From Cupriavidus gilardii (GTDB taxonomy: Bacteria > Pseudomonadota > Gammaproteobacteria > Burkholderiales > Burkholderiaceae), in assembly GCF_013314895.1 (NCBI RefSeq), contig NZ_JABTYE010000010.1:1-64000 (forward strand): a stretch of 64,000 nt of DNA, in the 5' to 3' direction. A program made the translations under genes and the position numbers. Shown piece after piece: positions 19,051 to 28,016 of the stretch. Every line of letters begins with the position of its first letter. Within the stretch, counting starts at the first letter, position 1. The notes beneath the pieces are model-generated. The model was not told the origin of the DNA and searched no databases. It saw nothing but the letters and a program-made list of their open reading frames with translations.

Positions 19051-19104
19051 CGGCCCGATGCACCAGCGCCGTGCATGCCGCCCCCCCCCCGCTCCGGTCG
19101 GATG

Positions 19105-19123
19105 CCCCGGCGTCACGCCGGGG
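19105..19123 (+). terminator. hairpin between RND pump and pcm
   Basis: A perfect 8-bp stem CCCCGGCG-tca-CGCCGGGG lies 55 bases after the pump stop and just before GTTAAAAT, a possible -10 for pcm. There is no T-run, so termination is only suggested. A run of ten C residues sits at 19081-19090. Confidence 0.4.
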
Positions 19124-19218
19124 AGTTAAAATGTCGGGTTTGACGGAATTCCCCGGCCCGAGGCACCGCGCGGCCGGAACACGAAACACATAGCGGTTGG
19201 CATAGCAAGGAAGGCAAG

Positions 19219-19872
19219 ATGGACCTCGAAAAAGCCCGATTCAACATGATCGAACAGCAGATCCGGCCCTGGGACGTGCTGGATCAGGAAATCCTCGACC
19301 TGCTGGCCGTGGTCAAGCGCGAGCAGTTCGTGCCCACGGCCTACCAGGCGCTGGCCTTCGTCGACACGGAAATCCCGCTGCCGGGCGGTCAGAACATGCT
19401 GGCCCCGCGCGTCGAGGCCCGCGTGCTGCAGGAGCTGGGCGTGCGCAAGCACGAGAACGTGCTGGAGATCGGCGCGGGTTCCGGTTACATGGCCGCGCTG
19501 CTGGCCCATCGCGCCCGCCACGTGCTGACCGTCGACATCCGCCCCGAGCTGGCCGCGCTGGCCCGCGAGAACCTCTCCAGGGCCGGCATCGTCAATGTCG
19601 AGGTCGCCGAGGGCAACGCCGCCGAAGGCTGGCCCGCCGGCGCCCCGTACGACGTGATCTGCATCTCGGGCTCGCTGCCGGTGGTGCCCGAAGCGATCCT
19701 GTCGCAGATCAAGGTCGGCGGGCGCATCGCCGCCTTCGTCGGCACGCTGCCCGTGATGGAAGCGCAGCTGATCACGCGCGTGTCCGAGACCGAATACCAG
19801 ACCGTCAATCTGTTCGAGACCGCGGTCGCCCCGCTGACCGGCGTCAAGGCGCCGTCGCGCTTCCAGTTCTGA
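19219..19872 (+). CDS. pcm: protein-L-isoaspartate O-methyltransferase-like protein
   Basis: This 217-residue SAM-dependent methyltransferase is of the PCMT group, which repairs isoaspartyl residues in damaged proteins. The early QMIEQQIRPW-like region (here NMIEQQIRPW, residues 10-19), the SAM motif VLEIGAGSGYMAALLA (about 80-95) and the post-motif VLTVDIRPELAALA are visible. The canonical active-site loop is present only in variant form (GGQNMLAPRVEA instead of GQTISxPxMVA), so the exact substrate is less certain. The ribosome site AAGGAAGG precedes ATG 19219. A rhodanese gene starts 13 bases after its stop and TolC follows, an order often seen in Burkholderiales. Confidence 0.82.
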   Translation: MDLEKARFNMIEQQIRPWDVLDQEILDLLAVVKREQFVPTAYQALAFVDTEIPLPGGQNMLAPRVEARVLQELGVRKHENVLEIGAGSGYMAALLAHRARHVLTVDIRPELAALARENLSRAGIVNVEVAEGNAAEGWPAGAPYDVICISGSLPVVPEAILSQIKVGGRIAAFVGTLPVMEAQLITRVSETEYQTVNLFETAVAPLTGVKAPSRFQF

Positions 19873-19885
19873 GCCGGAAACCACC

Positions 19886-20212
19886 ATGCAGCAAATTACC
19901 GCCACCGAGTTGTCCCAATGGCTGGGCGACCCCAACCGCGCCAAGCCGGTGCTGCTCGACGTGCGCGAGGACTGGGAAGTCCAGACCTGCGCGCTGCCCG
20001 GCATCACGCATATCCCGATGGGCCAGATCGTCGCGCGGGCGGCGGAGCTCGACCCGGACGCCGAAGTCGTCTGCGTCTGCCATCACGGCGGCCGCAGCAT
20101 GCAGGTGGCCAACTTCCTGGAGCGGCAGCACGGCTTCGGCAAGGTCTACAACCTGAGCGGCGGCGTGCATGCGTGGGCCGAGCAGGTCGATCCCGCGATG
20201 CCGAAGTACTGA
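19886..20212 (+). CDS. single-domain rhodanese (sulfurtransferase)
   Basis: This 108-residue single rhodanese domain has the family segments PVLLDVREDWEV (about residues 20-31) and the active-site loop VCHHGGRSMQVANFL (about 67-81), in which the cysteine carries the persulfide. The C-terminal NLSGGVHAWAEQVD is the usual ending. Such small rhodaneses move sulfane sulfur to acceptors such as cyanide or thiols; the biological acceptor here is unknown. It starts 13 bases after pcm. Confidence 0.9.
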   Translation: MQQITATELSQWLGDPNRAKPVLLDVREDWEVQTCALPGITHIPMGQIVARAAELDPDAEVVCVCHHGGRSMQVANFLERQHGFGKVYNLSGGVHAWAEQVDPAMPKY

Positions 20213-20260
20213 GCGGACGCTAACCGTCGGCCGCGCCGCGTCCGACAAGCTGGAGACGTC

Positions 20261-21781
20261 ATGAGGTTTGCGCTGTGTCCCGCGCGGAGTGCCGCGCATG
20301 CTGTTGCGTCGAATGGTGTGTCCGAGGGCCTGTCGGACGGTCTGCGGGATCGTCGTCCACAGGGCCTGCCGGGCGCCATCTCCGGCGTCGCCTTGGCGCT
20401 GTGCCTGGCCGCCCTGCTGCCCTTGCCGGCCGGCGCGGCCGACCTGCTGCAGGTCTATCGCGAAGCGCAGTCCAACGACGCCCAGTTCGCCAGCGCGCGC
20501 GCCCAGCTTGCCGCCTCGCAGGAACGGTTGCCGCAAGGCCGTGCCGGCCTGCTGCCGCAGATCAATGGCGTGGCCGGCGTCACGCGCACCAAGATCGACC
20601 AGAGCGCGCCGATCGACGCCAACCGCTTCCTCAACAACAAGAACTGGGCGCTGCAGCTGACCCAGCCGCTGTTCCGCTGGGACCGCTGGGAAACCTACAA
20701 GCAGGGCGAACTGGCCGCGCTGGCAGGCGAAGTCACCTTCAGCCAGGCGCAACTGGACCTGATCACGCGCACCGCGCAGGCCTATTTCGACGTGTTGGCC
20801 GCGCAGGACAACCTGTATCTGGCCGGCGCGCAAAAGCGCGCGATCGCCGAGCAGCTCGAGCAAGCCAAGCGCAATTTCGAGGTCGGCACCGCCACCATCA
20901 CCGACACCAACGACGCGCAGGCCCGCTATGACCTTGCCGTCTCGACCGAGATCGCCGCGCAGAACGAGCTCGAAGTCCGGCGCGCGACGCTGCAGCAGAT
21001 CACCGGCAGACCGGTCGACGAATTGATGGGGCTGCGCCCGGCGGCCGATATCCCGGGCCCGCAGCCGGCCGACGTCAATCTGTGGGCGCAGCAGGCCGAA
21101 CTGACGAATCCGCAGGTCAGCCTGGCCCGCTACAACCTCGAAACGGCGCAGCGCGAATACAACAAGGCGCGTGCCGGCCATCTGCCTTCGGTCGATCTGG
21201 TGGCCTCGTACGGCTATCAGGATTCATCCGGCCTGATACAGCAGCAGGTCAATGTCGCCAGCCGCTACAACAGCGCGCAGATCGGCGTGCAGCTGACCAT
21301 TCCGATCTACGCCGGCGGCCAGATCCAGTCCCGTGCGCGCGAAACGCTGGCGCTGGCAGACCGCGCCGCCAGCGACCTCGAATTCGCCCGCCGCACCGCG
21401 GCGCAGAACGCGCGGCAGACCTTCTCCGGCGTGTCCAACGGACTGGCCCAGGTGCGCGCGCTGGAGGCCGCGGAACGCTCGGCGCAGACCGCGGTGGAAT
21501 CGAACCGGCTCGGCTACGAGGTGGGGGTGCGCATCAACATCGACGTGCTGAACGCCGAGGCCCAGCTGTTCTCGACCCGCCGCGACCTCGCCCGCGCGCG
21601 CTACGACACCATCATGAACGGCCTGCGCCTGAAGGCCGCCACCGGCTCGCTCAGCGAAGACGACCTGGTGCAGATCAACACGCTGCTGACCTTGCCCCCG
21701 GGCTCGATGTACAAGCTGCCCGAGCCGCCGAAGGCGGCGGCGCCGGGGGCGAAACCGGCGCGGACGGCAAAGCGCGGTTAA
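20261..21781 (+). CDS. tolC: TolC-family outer-membrane efflux / secretion channel
   Basis: This 506-residue precursor has a long positively charged N-region and a hydrophobic signal segment (GVALALCLAALLPLPAGAADLL), giving a mature start near ADLLQVY. The body carries the repeated helical OEP pattern of TolC (LQVYREAQSNDAQFASARAQ; the EVRRATLQQITG and LETAQREYNKARAG helices; GVRINIDVLNAEAQLFST near the end). The protein forms a trimeric exit duct for RND pumps and type I secretion. The ATG at 20261 follows TGGAGA. It lies downstream of pcm and rhodanese, not inside the RND operon, so it is likely a shared channel. Confidence 0.92.
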   Translation: MRFALCPARSAAHAVASNGVSEGLSDGLRDRRPQGLPGAISGVALALCLAALLPLPAGAADLLQVYREAQSNDAQFASARAQLAASQERLPQGRAGLLPQINGVAGVTRTKIDQSAPIDANRFLNNKNWALQLTQPLFRWDRWETYKQGELAALAGEVTFSQAQLDLITRTAQAYFDVLAAQDNLYLAGAQKRAIAEQLEQAKRNFEVGTATITDTNDAQARYDLAVSTEIAAQNELEVRRATLQQITGRPVDELMGLRPAADIPGPQPADVNLWAQQAELTNPQVSLARYNLETAQREYNKARAGHLPSVDLVASYGYQDSSGLIQQQVNVASRYNSAQIGVQLTIPIYAGGQIQSRARETLALADRAASDLEFARRTAAQNARQTFSGVSNGLAQVRALEAAERSAQTAVESNRLGYEVGVRINIDVLNAEAQLFSTRRDLARARYDTIMNGLRLKAATGSLSEDDLVQINTLLTLPPGSMYKLPEPPKAAAPGAKPARTAKRG

Positions 21782-21822
21782 GCAGATCTGTCCGGCAGCG
21801 CAACGCAGCGTAGGCCACCGGT

Positions 21823-22986
21823 ATGATCACCACCCTCGCCATCGCCAACTACCGCTCCATCCGCGAGCTCGTCATGCCGCTGGGGCGGCTCAATGTGGTC
21901 AGCGGCCAGAACGGAACCGGCAAGTCGAATCTGTATCGTGCGCTGCGGCTGCTGGCCGCGACTGCGCAAGGCGGTGTGGTGGCGGCGCTGGCGCGTGAAG
22001 GCGGCATGCAATCGACGCTGTGGGCCGGCCCCGAAACGATCTCCCGGGCGATGCTGCGCGGCGAACAGCCGGTGCAGGGCACGGTGCGCCAGCATCCCGT
22101 GGCGCTGCGACTGGGCTTCGCCTCGGACGAGTTCGGTTATGCGATCGAACTCGGGCTGCGGCAGGCGATCGATTCGATATTCACGCTGGACCCGGACATC
22201 AAGCGCGAATCCATCTGGCATGGCGAGTCGCCGCATCCGTCTTCGCTGCTGGTCGACCGGCGCGGCGCGGCCGTGCGGGCGCGCGACGACAAGGGGCGGT
22301 GGCAAAGCCTGCCGCTGCCCTTGCGCGGCTTCGACAGCATGCTGACCGAATACGCGGACCGCCGCAGCACGCCTGAGATGCTGACCGTGCGCGAGCAGGT
22401 CCGCTCATGGCGTTTCTACGATCATTTCCGTACCGATGCCGATGCGCTGGCACGCCAGCCGCAGGTCGGCACGCATACGCCGGTGCTGTCGGACGATGGC
22501 CGCGATCTGGCCGCGGCGCTGCAGACGATCCGCGAGATCGGCGATCGGGAGGCCTTGAACGAATGCATCGACGATGCGTTTCCGGGCTCGCGCATCGAGA
22601 TCGGCGCGCAGGACGGCCGTTTCGAGCTGCTGCTGTGGCAGCCCGGCATGCTGCGGCCACTGCGCGCCGCGGAGCTGTCCGACGGCACGCTGCGCTATCT
22701 GCTGCTGGCGGCGGCCCTGCATACGCCCCGCCCGCCGGAACTGCTGGTGCTCAACGAACCCGAGACGAGCCTGCATGCCGATCTGCTGCCGGCGCTGGGC
22801 CGCATGATCGGCAAGGCCGCGCAACGCTCGCAGGTCATCGTGGTTTCGCATGCGGCCCGGCTGATCGCGGCGCTCGAGCAGCAGCCCGACAGCCAGTCGA
22901 TCGTGCTGGAGAAGCAGCTGGGGCAGACGCAGGTTGCGGGCCTCAGCGATCTGCAGCGGCCGGCGTGGAGCTGGTTGCCGCGTTAG
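21823..22986 (+). CDS. AAA-type (RecF/SMC-like) ATPase of unknown role
   Basis: This 387-residue single-chain ATPase belongs to the ABC/SMC-related predicted-ATPase group. The Walker A motif is VSGQNGTGKSNL (about residues 26-37), directly after the NYRSIRELVMPLG strand typical of RecF/OLD-like proteins. The C-terminal part has a signature-like ELSDGTLRYLLLAAAL, a Walker B ELLVLNEPETSLH (about 306-318) and a VVSHAARL switch histidine. There is no nuclease or Toprim domain and no visible partner gene. It sits between TolC and a lipoprotein of the opposite strand and could be a DNA repair or defence ATPase; function is not assignable. Confidence 0.75.
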   Translation: MITTLAIANYRSIRELVMPLGRLNVVSGQNGTGKSNLYRALRLLAATAQGGVVAALAREGGMQSTLWAGPETISRAMLRGEQPVQGTVRQHPVALRLGFASDEFGYAIELGLRQAIDSIFTLDPDIKRESIWHGESPHPSSLLVDRRGAAVRARDDKGRWQSLPLPLRGFDSMLTEYADRRSTPEMLTVREQVRSWRFYDHFRTDADALARQPQVGTHTPVLSDDGRDLAAALQTIREIGDREALNECIDDAFPGSRIEIGAQDGRFELLLWQPGMLRPLRAAELSDGTLRYLLLAAALHTPRPPELLVLNEPETSLHADLLPALGRMIGKAAQRSQVIVVSHAARLIAALEQQPDSQSIVLEKQLGQTQVAGLSDLQRPAWSWLPR

Positions 22987-23019
22987 CGGAGATTGGGGCA
23001 CTGCTGCCCTCTCCCCCGG

Positions 23020-23045
23020 CCCCTCTCCCGCAAGCGGGAGAGGGG
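23020..23045. repeat. CCTCTCCCGC-type intergenic palindrome, copy 2
   Basis: A perfect 12-bp inverted repeat CCCCTCTCCCGC-aa-GCGGGAGAGGGG lies between the convergent ATPase and lipoprotein genes. It shares its flank GCCCTCTCCCCCG with copy 3 at 61742. Confidence 0.85.
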
Positions 23046-23081
23046 AGAATCAGCAGCGGCTAGCGTGATGCCGGTTGGGTG

Positions 23082-23117
23082 CCCCCTCTCTCCCTCTCTC
23101 CCTCTCTCCCTCTGTCC
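23082..23117. repeat. pyrimidine tract with 8-bp CCCTCTCT periodicity
   Basis: A C/T-only run of about four CCCTCTCT units lies in the 199-base gap after the ATPase gene. It contains no coding sequence and may be length-variable. Confidence 0.75.
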
Positions 23118-23185
23118 ATCCCTCAGGGGGACAAGGCCGGTGAGAAGGGTGGTTCGCTACCGCCCACGGTAAAGATAGCTTCGCT

Positions 23186-24013
23186 TCAATTGGCCCGCGT
23201 ACGCCGCTGCACCTCCAGCAGCTCCCACCGGATCGTCGATGCGTCGGCCGGGGGATTGGGCACGCGGTACTCGCGCACGCGCAGCGTGTAGGCGATGCCG
23301 GGTTCGAAGTCGAGCCCTTCGATGGGTCCGTACCACAGCTGCCAGGCGCCATTGGGATCTTCGCGGAAGCGATAGCAGGTCTGCTTGCCGACGCCCGTGC
23401 ATTCGACCCGCTGCGAGTCGATATAGACGATCTTCTCGACGCCAGGCGCGGCCTTGGCCTGCTGGTCGTCGAGCCGCTCGCCGCGACGGCCCACGCCCTC
23501 GCGCTCGACAAAATGCAGCAGATCGCCATCGGCGGTCTTCCAGATGATCTGACGACCGGTGGAGCCTGCGGACGGCTGCGTGCCGACCGTCGTGAACGGC
23601 GACTGCATGGCCTTCAGCAGGCCGTTTTCCACCTCCATCAGCGGCGCGGGGCAAGCGCGGCGCGTGGTGGCGACGCGATCGAAGCGCATGCCGCTGTCGG
23701 TCTTGCCGTAGCTGCCGGTCATGCGGTTGCAACCGGTGTTGCCAGTCACCGTGCCTTGCGCCGCATCGATGCCGGCGTTGAACTCGAACAGCACCGGCTC
23801 GCCGTTATCGCCGTGCGGGATCTGTTTCAGCGAGCCGTCGGGCATCTGCCAGCGCACCAGCTCCCAGCGGCTGGGACCGCCGGGTCGGGTCTCGCTCAAG
23901 GTCGGCGTCGCCGACGGCGAGTCGGGGGCCGGCGCGGTGGCGCAGCCGGTCATCGCCGCGCCCAGCAGCGCTGCGGCCGCGGCGGCGGTACCCATGCGGA
24001 AGGACAGGGACAT
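23186..24013 (-). CDS. META-domain / DUF4377 lipoprotein
   Basis: This 275-residue predicted lipoprotein has a signal sequence (GTAAAAAALLGAAM) and lipobox MTGC near residues 21-24. An HslJ/META-like domain follows (about 50-150; GNTGCNRMTGSYG and RRACPAPLMEVENGLL are the family segments). A C-terminal DUF4377-like region (about 185-270) contains VECTGVGKQTCYRF and the final DASTIRWELLEVQRR. The ATG at 24013 was chosen over 24043 because GAGGAG lies eight bases before it. The gene is convergent with the ATPase gene. Such proteins are stress-related envelope proteins of uncertain function. Confidence 0.78.
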   Translation of the reverse strand: MSLSFRMGTAAAAAALLGAAMTGCATAPAPDSPSATPTLSETRPGGPSRWELVRWQMPDGSLKQIPHGDNGEPVLFEFNAGIDAAQGTVTGNTGCNRMTGSYGKTDSGMRFDRVATTRRACPAPLMEVENGLLKAMQSPFTTVGTQPSAGSTGRQIIWKTADGDLLHFVEREGVGRRGERLDDQQAKAAPGVEKIVYIDSQRVECTGVGKQTCYRFREDPNGAWQLWYGPIEGLDFEPGIAYTLRVREYRVPNPPADASTIRWELLEVQRRTRAN

Positions 24014-24093
24014 CGGTTCGCTCCTCGGGTTGGCGGGATGCATCGAAGACGATCATGCATCCCGAAGCAAAGAGAATGCCGGACACGCCCGGC

Positions 24094-24111
24094 AAGTGTA
24101 CGAAGTGTACG
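24094..24111. repeat. direct repeat AAGTGTACG x2 upstream of the lipoprotein gene
   Basis: Two head-to-tail copies of AAGTGTACG lie 81 bases upstream of the lipoprotein start and could be a regulator site. Confidence 0.35.
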
Positions 24112-24134
24112 CAATCGTTTTGACGTGGCCGGGA

Positions 24135-25520
24135 TCAGCGAGTGCCCGGGCTTGCGGCCGGCGCGGACCCGTCGGCTGCATCGCCGGCATCGCCGGTCCT
24201 GGCGGGCGCGGGCAGCGCGGGCACCAATGCCTCGACCGTGCGCGAAGTCGCGCCGCGATGCTCGCCGGCAAAGGCGCGCGCCTGCGTCTGCATGCGCGCC
24301 AGCCGCTCGCGATCGGACAGCAGCACCGCGGCGGTATGCATCAGCTGCTCGGCACTGTCGACCCGCAGGCAGGCACCGGCGGCGATCGCGTCGTCGGTGG
24401 CCTGGGCGAAATTGAAGGTATGCGGGCCGATCAGCACCGGCGTGCCGACGGCGCAGGCCTCGATCAGGTTCTGACCGCCCAGCGGCAGCAGGCTGCCGCC
24501 GATAAAGGCGACATCCGATGCCGCGAAATACATGGCCATCTCGCCCATCGAATCGCCCAGCAGCACGTCGGCCTCGATCGGCTGATCGAGCTGATCCTCG
24601 CTCAGCGCACTGCGGCGCTGCAGCGTGAAGCCGGTCTGCGTGACCATCGCCGCCACCGCATCGAAGCGCTGCGGGTGGCGCGGCACCAGCAGCAGCGCCG
24701 GCGGACGCTGGTCGCCCGAACCCTTGCCCCACACCTCGCCGCACAGCTTGCGCCAGCGCGAAAGCGCGTCCAGCAACATCGCTTCCTCGCCCTCGCGCGT
24801 GCTCGCCGCGGCCAACACCGGCCGCGTGCCGAAGGCCCGGCGCAGCCGTCGTCCGCGCTCGATCTGTTCGGCCGATGGCTGCATGTCGAACTTCAGATTG
24901 CCGGTCACGCGCACCGCCGCCACGCCCAGCGCCCGAAAGCGTTCCGCATCGCCCTGGGTCTGCGCCAGCACCTCGGTAAAGTCCGCATACATCGCGGCCG
25001 CGGCGCGCCCGAAGCGCGCGGTACGGCGGAAGCTGCGTGGCGACAGCCGGGCATTGACCAGATACAGCGGCACGCCAGCCAGGCGCGCACCGCGCACCAG
25101 GTTCGGCCAGACCTCGGTCTCCATCAGCATGCCGGCCTCCGGCCGGAAATGCGCCAGGAAACGCCGCACCAGCGCCGGCACGTCGTACGGCAGGTAGCAC
25201 TGCACCAGCCGCGGCTCCTTGCCGAACAACTCGGCGCCGGTCTGGCGGCCGGTCGGTGTCATATGGGTCAGCACGATGCGATGGCCGGGATAGGCGGCCA
25301 GCAGCCGCGCGATCAGCGGTTGCGCGGCGCGCGTTTCGCCGACGGAGACCGCATGAACCCAGATCCACGGGCCCTGCGTCGGCAGCCCATCGTAGCGCCC
25401 GAGCCGTTCGCCGACGTGCCGCAGATAGCCGGGCTCCTTGCGCGCGCGCCACGCCAGCCGTGCCAGTGCGGCCGGCAGGATCAAACCCCAGGCCAGGTTG
25501 TACAGAACACGCAACAGCAT
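24135..25520 (-). CDS. waaA: 3-deoxy-D-manno-octulosonic acid (Kdo) transferase
   Basis: This 461-residue GT30 enzyme adds Kdo to lipid A precursor at the inner face of the cytoplasmic membrane. It opens with a membrane-anchoring segment (LYNLAWGLILPAALARLAW). The catalytic-glutamate motif HAVSVGE (about residues 49-55) and METEVWPNL (about 126-134) are visible, with the sugar-nucleotide region GDSMGEMAMYFAASDVAFIGGSLLPLGGQN near 330-359. A C-terminal alanine/glycine-rich tail makes it about 35 residues longer than usual. The ATG at 25520 overlaps the waaC stop (ATGA), so the two genes are coupled. Confidence 0.93.
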   Translation of the reverse strand: MLLRVLYNLAWGLILPAALARLAWRARKEPGYLRHVGERLGRYDGLPTQGPWIWVHAVSVGETRAAQPLIARLLAAYPGHRIVLTHMTPTGRQTGAELFGKEPRLVQCYLPYDVPALVRRFLAHFRPEAGMLMETEVWPNLVRGARLAGVPLYLVNARLSPRSFRRTARFGRAAAAMYADFTEVLAQTQGDAERFRALGVAAVRVTGNLKFDMQPSAEQIERGRRLRRAFGTRPVLAAASTREGEEAMLLDALSRWRKLCGEVWGKGSGDQRPPALLLVPRHPQRFDAVAAMVTQTGFTLQRRSALSEDQLDQPIEADVLLGDSMGEMAMYFAASDVAFIGGSLLPLGGQNLIEACAVGTPVLIGPHTFNFAQATDDAIAAGACLRVDSAEQLMHTAAVLLSDRERLARMQTQARAFAGEHRGATSRTVEALVPALPAPARTGDAGDAADGSAPAASPGTR

Positions 25521-26650
25521 CAGCCTTCCCGTCCAAGCCCGCGCACGCGGCGCGCCGCGGCATGGACCTCCTCGACCGTCGGCGCCTCGCCGTCGTCGCC
25601 GACATTGGCGATGCGCGGCGACCAATAGCCCTCGGTCTTCCAGCGCCAGGTCGCGGTATAGATTTCCACGGTCGGCCGGCACAGCGCCGCGGCGATATGC
25701 ACCAGGCCCGTGTCGACACCGACCACCAGTTCGGCGCGATTGATCAGGCCGAAGCCCTGCATCACCGTGAAGCGCGGCAGCACGCGCGAGCCGGGCACAC
25801 CGGCGGCGATGCGCTCGGCGGCATGCCGCTCCGCCTCGTTGCCCCAGGGCAGCATCACCGCCAACCCCTCGGCGAACAGCCGCCGGCCAAGCTCATGCCA
25901 GTGTTCCAGCGGCCAGCGCTTCTTCGCGCCGGCGGTCGCATGGAAGCACACCGCGTAGCGCGTCGGCAGGTCCGACCACAGCGGATCGTTGGCATGCAGC
26001 AGGCGCGCCTCGTCGCCAAAGAAGCGCGGCGGCTCGGCCGGGGCCACGCCGGTCAGCGCGGCACCGAGCAGGCGCGAGCGCCTCACCGAATGGGTCTGCA
26101 GCGGAACCTGGACCGGATCGGTGTAGAACAGCCGCGAGGCCGGTTCGTAGCCCGAGCCCTGCGTCGCATTGGCCAGGCCGATCACCGGTGCGCCCGCATG
26201 GCGGCGTGCGATGCGAGAGACCACCGCGGTCTTCAGCAGACCCTGCGTCTCGATCACCGCGTCGTAGGCGTCCTCGCGCAGCGCGCGACGGAAAGCCGCC
26301 AACTCGCCCCACACCGCGCCGGAGAACAGCCCCTTGCGCCAGCGCCGCAGCGCGAATGGAATCACGCGCCGCACCTGCGGCAGCAGACGCACCAGTTCGA
26401 CATAGCCCTCCTCGACCACCCAGTCGATCTCGCAACCGGGCCAGCGCGCGCGCAGATCGTGGATCAACGGCATGTTGTGCACGACGTCGCCAAGCGAGGA
26501 CACCTTGACCACCAGGATGCGCGGCCGCTCCGGCATGCGCACGCCCAGCGGGCGCGGCATGCCGGCAACCTCGATCGCTTCGGCGGCGGCGCTGTCCTGC
26601 AACGGAACTGCCGGTTCGACCGGCATCCGCTCAGAACGGCAGCTGGGCAT
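25520..26650 (-). CDS. waaC: ADP-heptose:LPS heptosyltransferase I
   Basis: This GT9 enzyme adds the first heptose to Kdo of the LPS inner core. The open frame is 376 residues from ATG 26650, but conserved sequence starts only at PRILVVKVSSLGDVVHNMP (about residue 43), so ATG 26626 or 26536 may be the real start; the choice is uncertain. Family marks are SSLGDVVH, ETQGLLKTA, the donor-binding VGVDTGLVHIAAAL (about 315-328) and HATAGAKKRWP. It lies downstream of manB (stop at 26631) and overlaps waaA. Confidence 0.9.
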   Translation of the reverse strand: MPSCRSERMPVEPAVPLQDSAAAEAIEVAGMPRPLGVRMPERPRILVVKVSSLGDVVHNMPLIHDLRARWPGCEIDWVVEEGYVELVRLLPQVRRVIPFALRRWRKGLFSGAVWGELAAFRRALREDAYDAVIETQGLLKTAVVSRIARRHAGAPVIGLANATQGSGYEPASRLFYTDPVQVPLQTHSVRRSRLLGAALTGVAPAEPPRFFGDEARLLHANDPLWSDLPTRYAVCFHATAGAKKRWPLEHWHELGRRLFAEGLAVMLPWGNEAERHAAERIAAGVPGSRVLPRFTVMQGFGLINRAELVVGVDTGLVHIAAALCRPTVEIYTATWRWKTEGYWSPRIANVGDDGEAPTVEEVHAAARRVRGLGREG

Positions 26651-28016
26651 CCGGCTTCTCGGCCAGGATCACGCGCTTGAACTCCGCCTGAATGCGGGCC
26701 AGCGCGGCGTCGTTATCGGCCTCGAAGCGCATCACCACCACGGGCGTGGTGTTCGACGGACGGGCCAGCCCGAAACCGTCGGGATATTCGACCCGCACGC
26801 CGTCGATCGTGATGACCTCGCGCGCGCCTTCGAACCTGGCATTGGCGCGGATCTTGTCGAGCAGCGTGAAGGGCTCGCCCTCGGCGCACTTGAGCTGCAG
26901 CTCGGGCGTGCAGAGGGAATTGGGCAGCGCGTTGAGCACCGCGCTGGGATCGTCATGCCGCGACAGGATTTCGAGCAGGCGCGCGCCGGTGTAGAGGCCG
27001 TCGTCGAAGCCGTACCAGCGATCCTTGAAGAACACGTGGCCGCTCATCTCGCCGGCGATCGGCGCGCCGGTTTCCTTCAGCTTGGCCTTGACCAGCGAAT
27101 GGCCGGTCTTCCACATCAGCGGCTCGCCCCCATGCTCGCGGATCCACGGGGCCAGCTTGCCGGTGCACTTGACGTCGTAGATGATCTGCTGGCCGGGATT
27201 GTGCGACAGGATCTCCTGCGCGAACAGCATCAGCTGGCGATCGGGGAAGATGACCTGGCCGTCCTTGGTGACCACGCCGAGCCGGTCGCCGTCGCCGTCG
27301 AAGGCCAGGCCCAGCTCGTTGTCCGTCTCACGCAGGCACCGCATCAGGTCCTGCAGGTTCTCCAGATGCGCCGGGTCGGGATGGTGGTTGGGGAAGTTGC
27401 CATCGACGTCGCAGAACAGCTCGGTCACTTCGCAGCCCAGCGCACGGAACAGATCGCCGACGAAGGCGCCGGCCACGCCGTTGCCCGCATCCAGCGCGAT
27501 CTTCATCGGCCGCGCCAGCTTCACGTCGCTGGCGATGCGGTCCAGATACTGCTGGCGGATGTCGACCTGCTGGTAGGCGCCCGCACCGCTGGCAAAGCGC
27601 TCGTCGACGATGCGCTGGCGCAGGCCCTGGATCTGCTCGCCGTAGATCGCCTTGCCGGCCAGCACCATCTTGAAGCCGTTGTAATCGGGCGGGTTATGGC
27701 TGCCGGTGACCATGATGCCGGAGGTCGCGCGGCGGCCGGCGAGTTCGATATTGGTACCGAAGTACACCATCGGCGTGGCGACCATGCCGAGGTCGATCAC
27801 GTCCATGCCGGCGGCGCGCAGGCCCTCGACCAGCGCCGACAGCAGATCCGGTCCGGACAGGCGCCCGTCGCGGCCGACGACGACCGCGGTCTCGCCGGCC
27901 TCGGCGGCAGCGGAACCGAAGGACAGGCCAATGGCACGGGCGACGTCGCGAGTCAGGGTCTTGCCGACGATGCCGCGGATGTCGTAAGCCTTGAAGATGG
28001 AGGGGTCGATTTGCAT
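26631..28016 (-). CDS. manB: phosphomannomutase / phosphoglucomutase
   Basis: This 461-residue alpha-D-phosphohexomutase interconverts hexose 1- and 6-phosphates for sugar-nucleotide synthesis. It begins with the family sequence FKAYDIRGIVG. The phosphoserine loop is TGSHNPPDYNG (about residues 103-113), the metal loop is FDGDGDR (about 240-246), the sugar loop is GEMSGH (about 324-329), and the phosphate-binding end is RPSNTTP. The ATG at 28016 follows AGGAAG at good spacing; longer upstream extensions were rejected. It is the first gene of manB-waaC-waaA and diverges from the glycosyltransferase operon at 28399, feeding both LPS core and O-polysaccharide precursors. Confidence 0.92.
   Translation of the reverse strand: MQIDPSIFKAYDIRGIVGKTLTRDVARAIGLSFGSAAAEAGETAVVVGRDGRLSGPDLLSALVEGLRAAGMDVIDLGMVATPMVYFGTNIELAGRRATSGIMVTGSHNPPDYNGFKMVLAGKAIYGEQIQGLRQRIVDERFASGAGAYQQVDIRQQYLDRIASDVKLARPMKIALDAGNGVAGAFVGDLFRALGCEVTELFCDVDGNFPNHHPDPAHLENLQDLMRCLRETDNELGLAFDGDGDRLGVVTKDGQVIFPDRQLMLFAQEILSHNPGQQIIYDVKCTGKLAPWIREHGGEPLMWKTGHSLVKAKLKETGAPIAGEMSGHVFFKDRWYGFDDGLYTGARLLEILSRHDDPSAVLNALPNSLCTPELQLKCAEGEPFTLLDKIRANARFEGAREVITIDGVRVEYPDGFGLARPSNTTPVVVMRFEADNDAALARIQAEFKRVILAEKPDAQLPF

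Noticed and set aside
15778-19116. Very long minus-strand frame opposite the RND pump
   Set aside because: Same antisense GC effect; H/R/D-rich without motifs.
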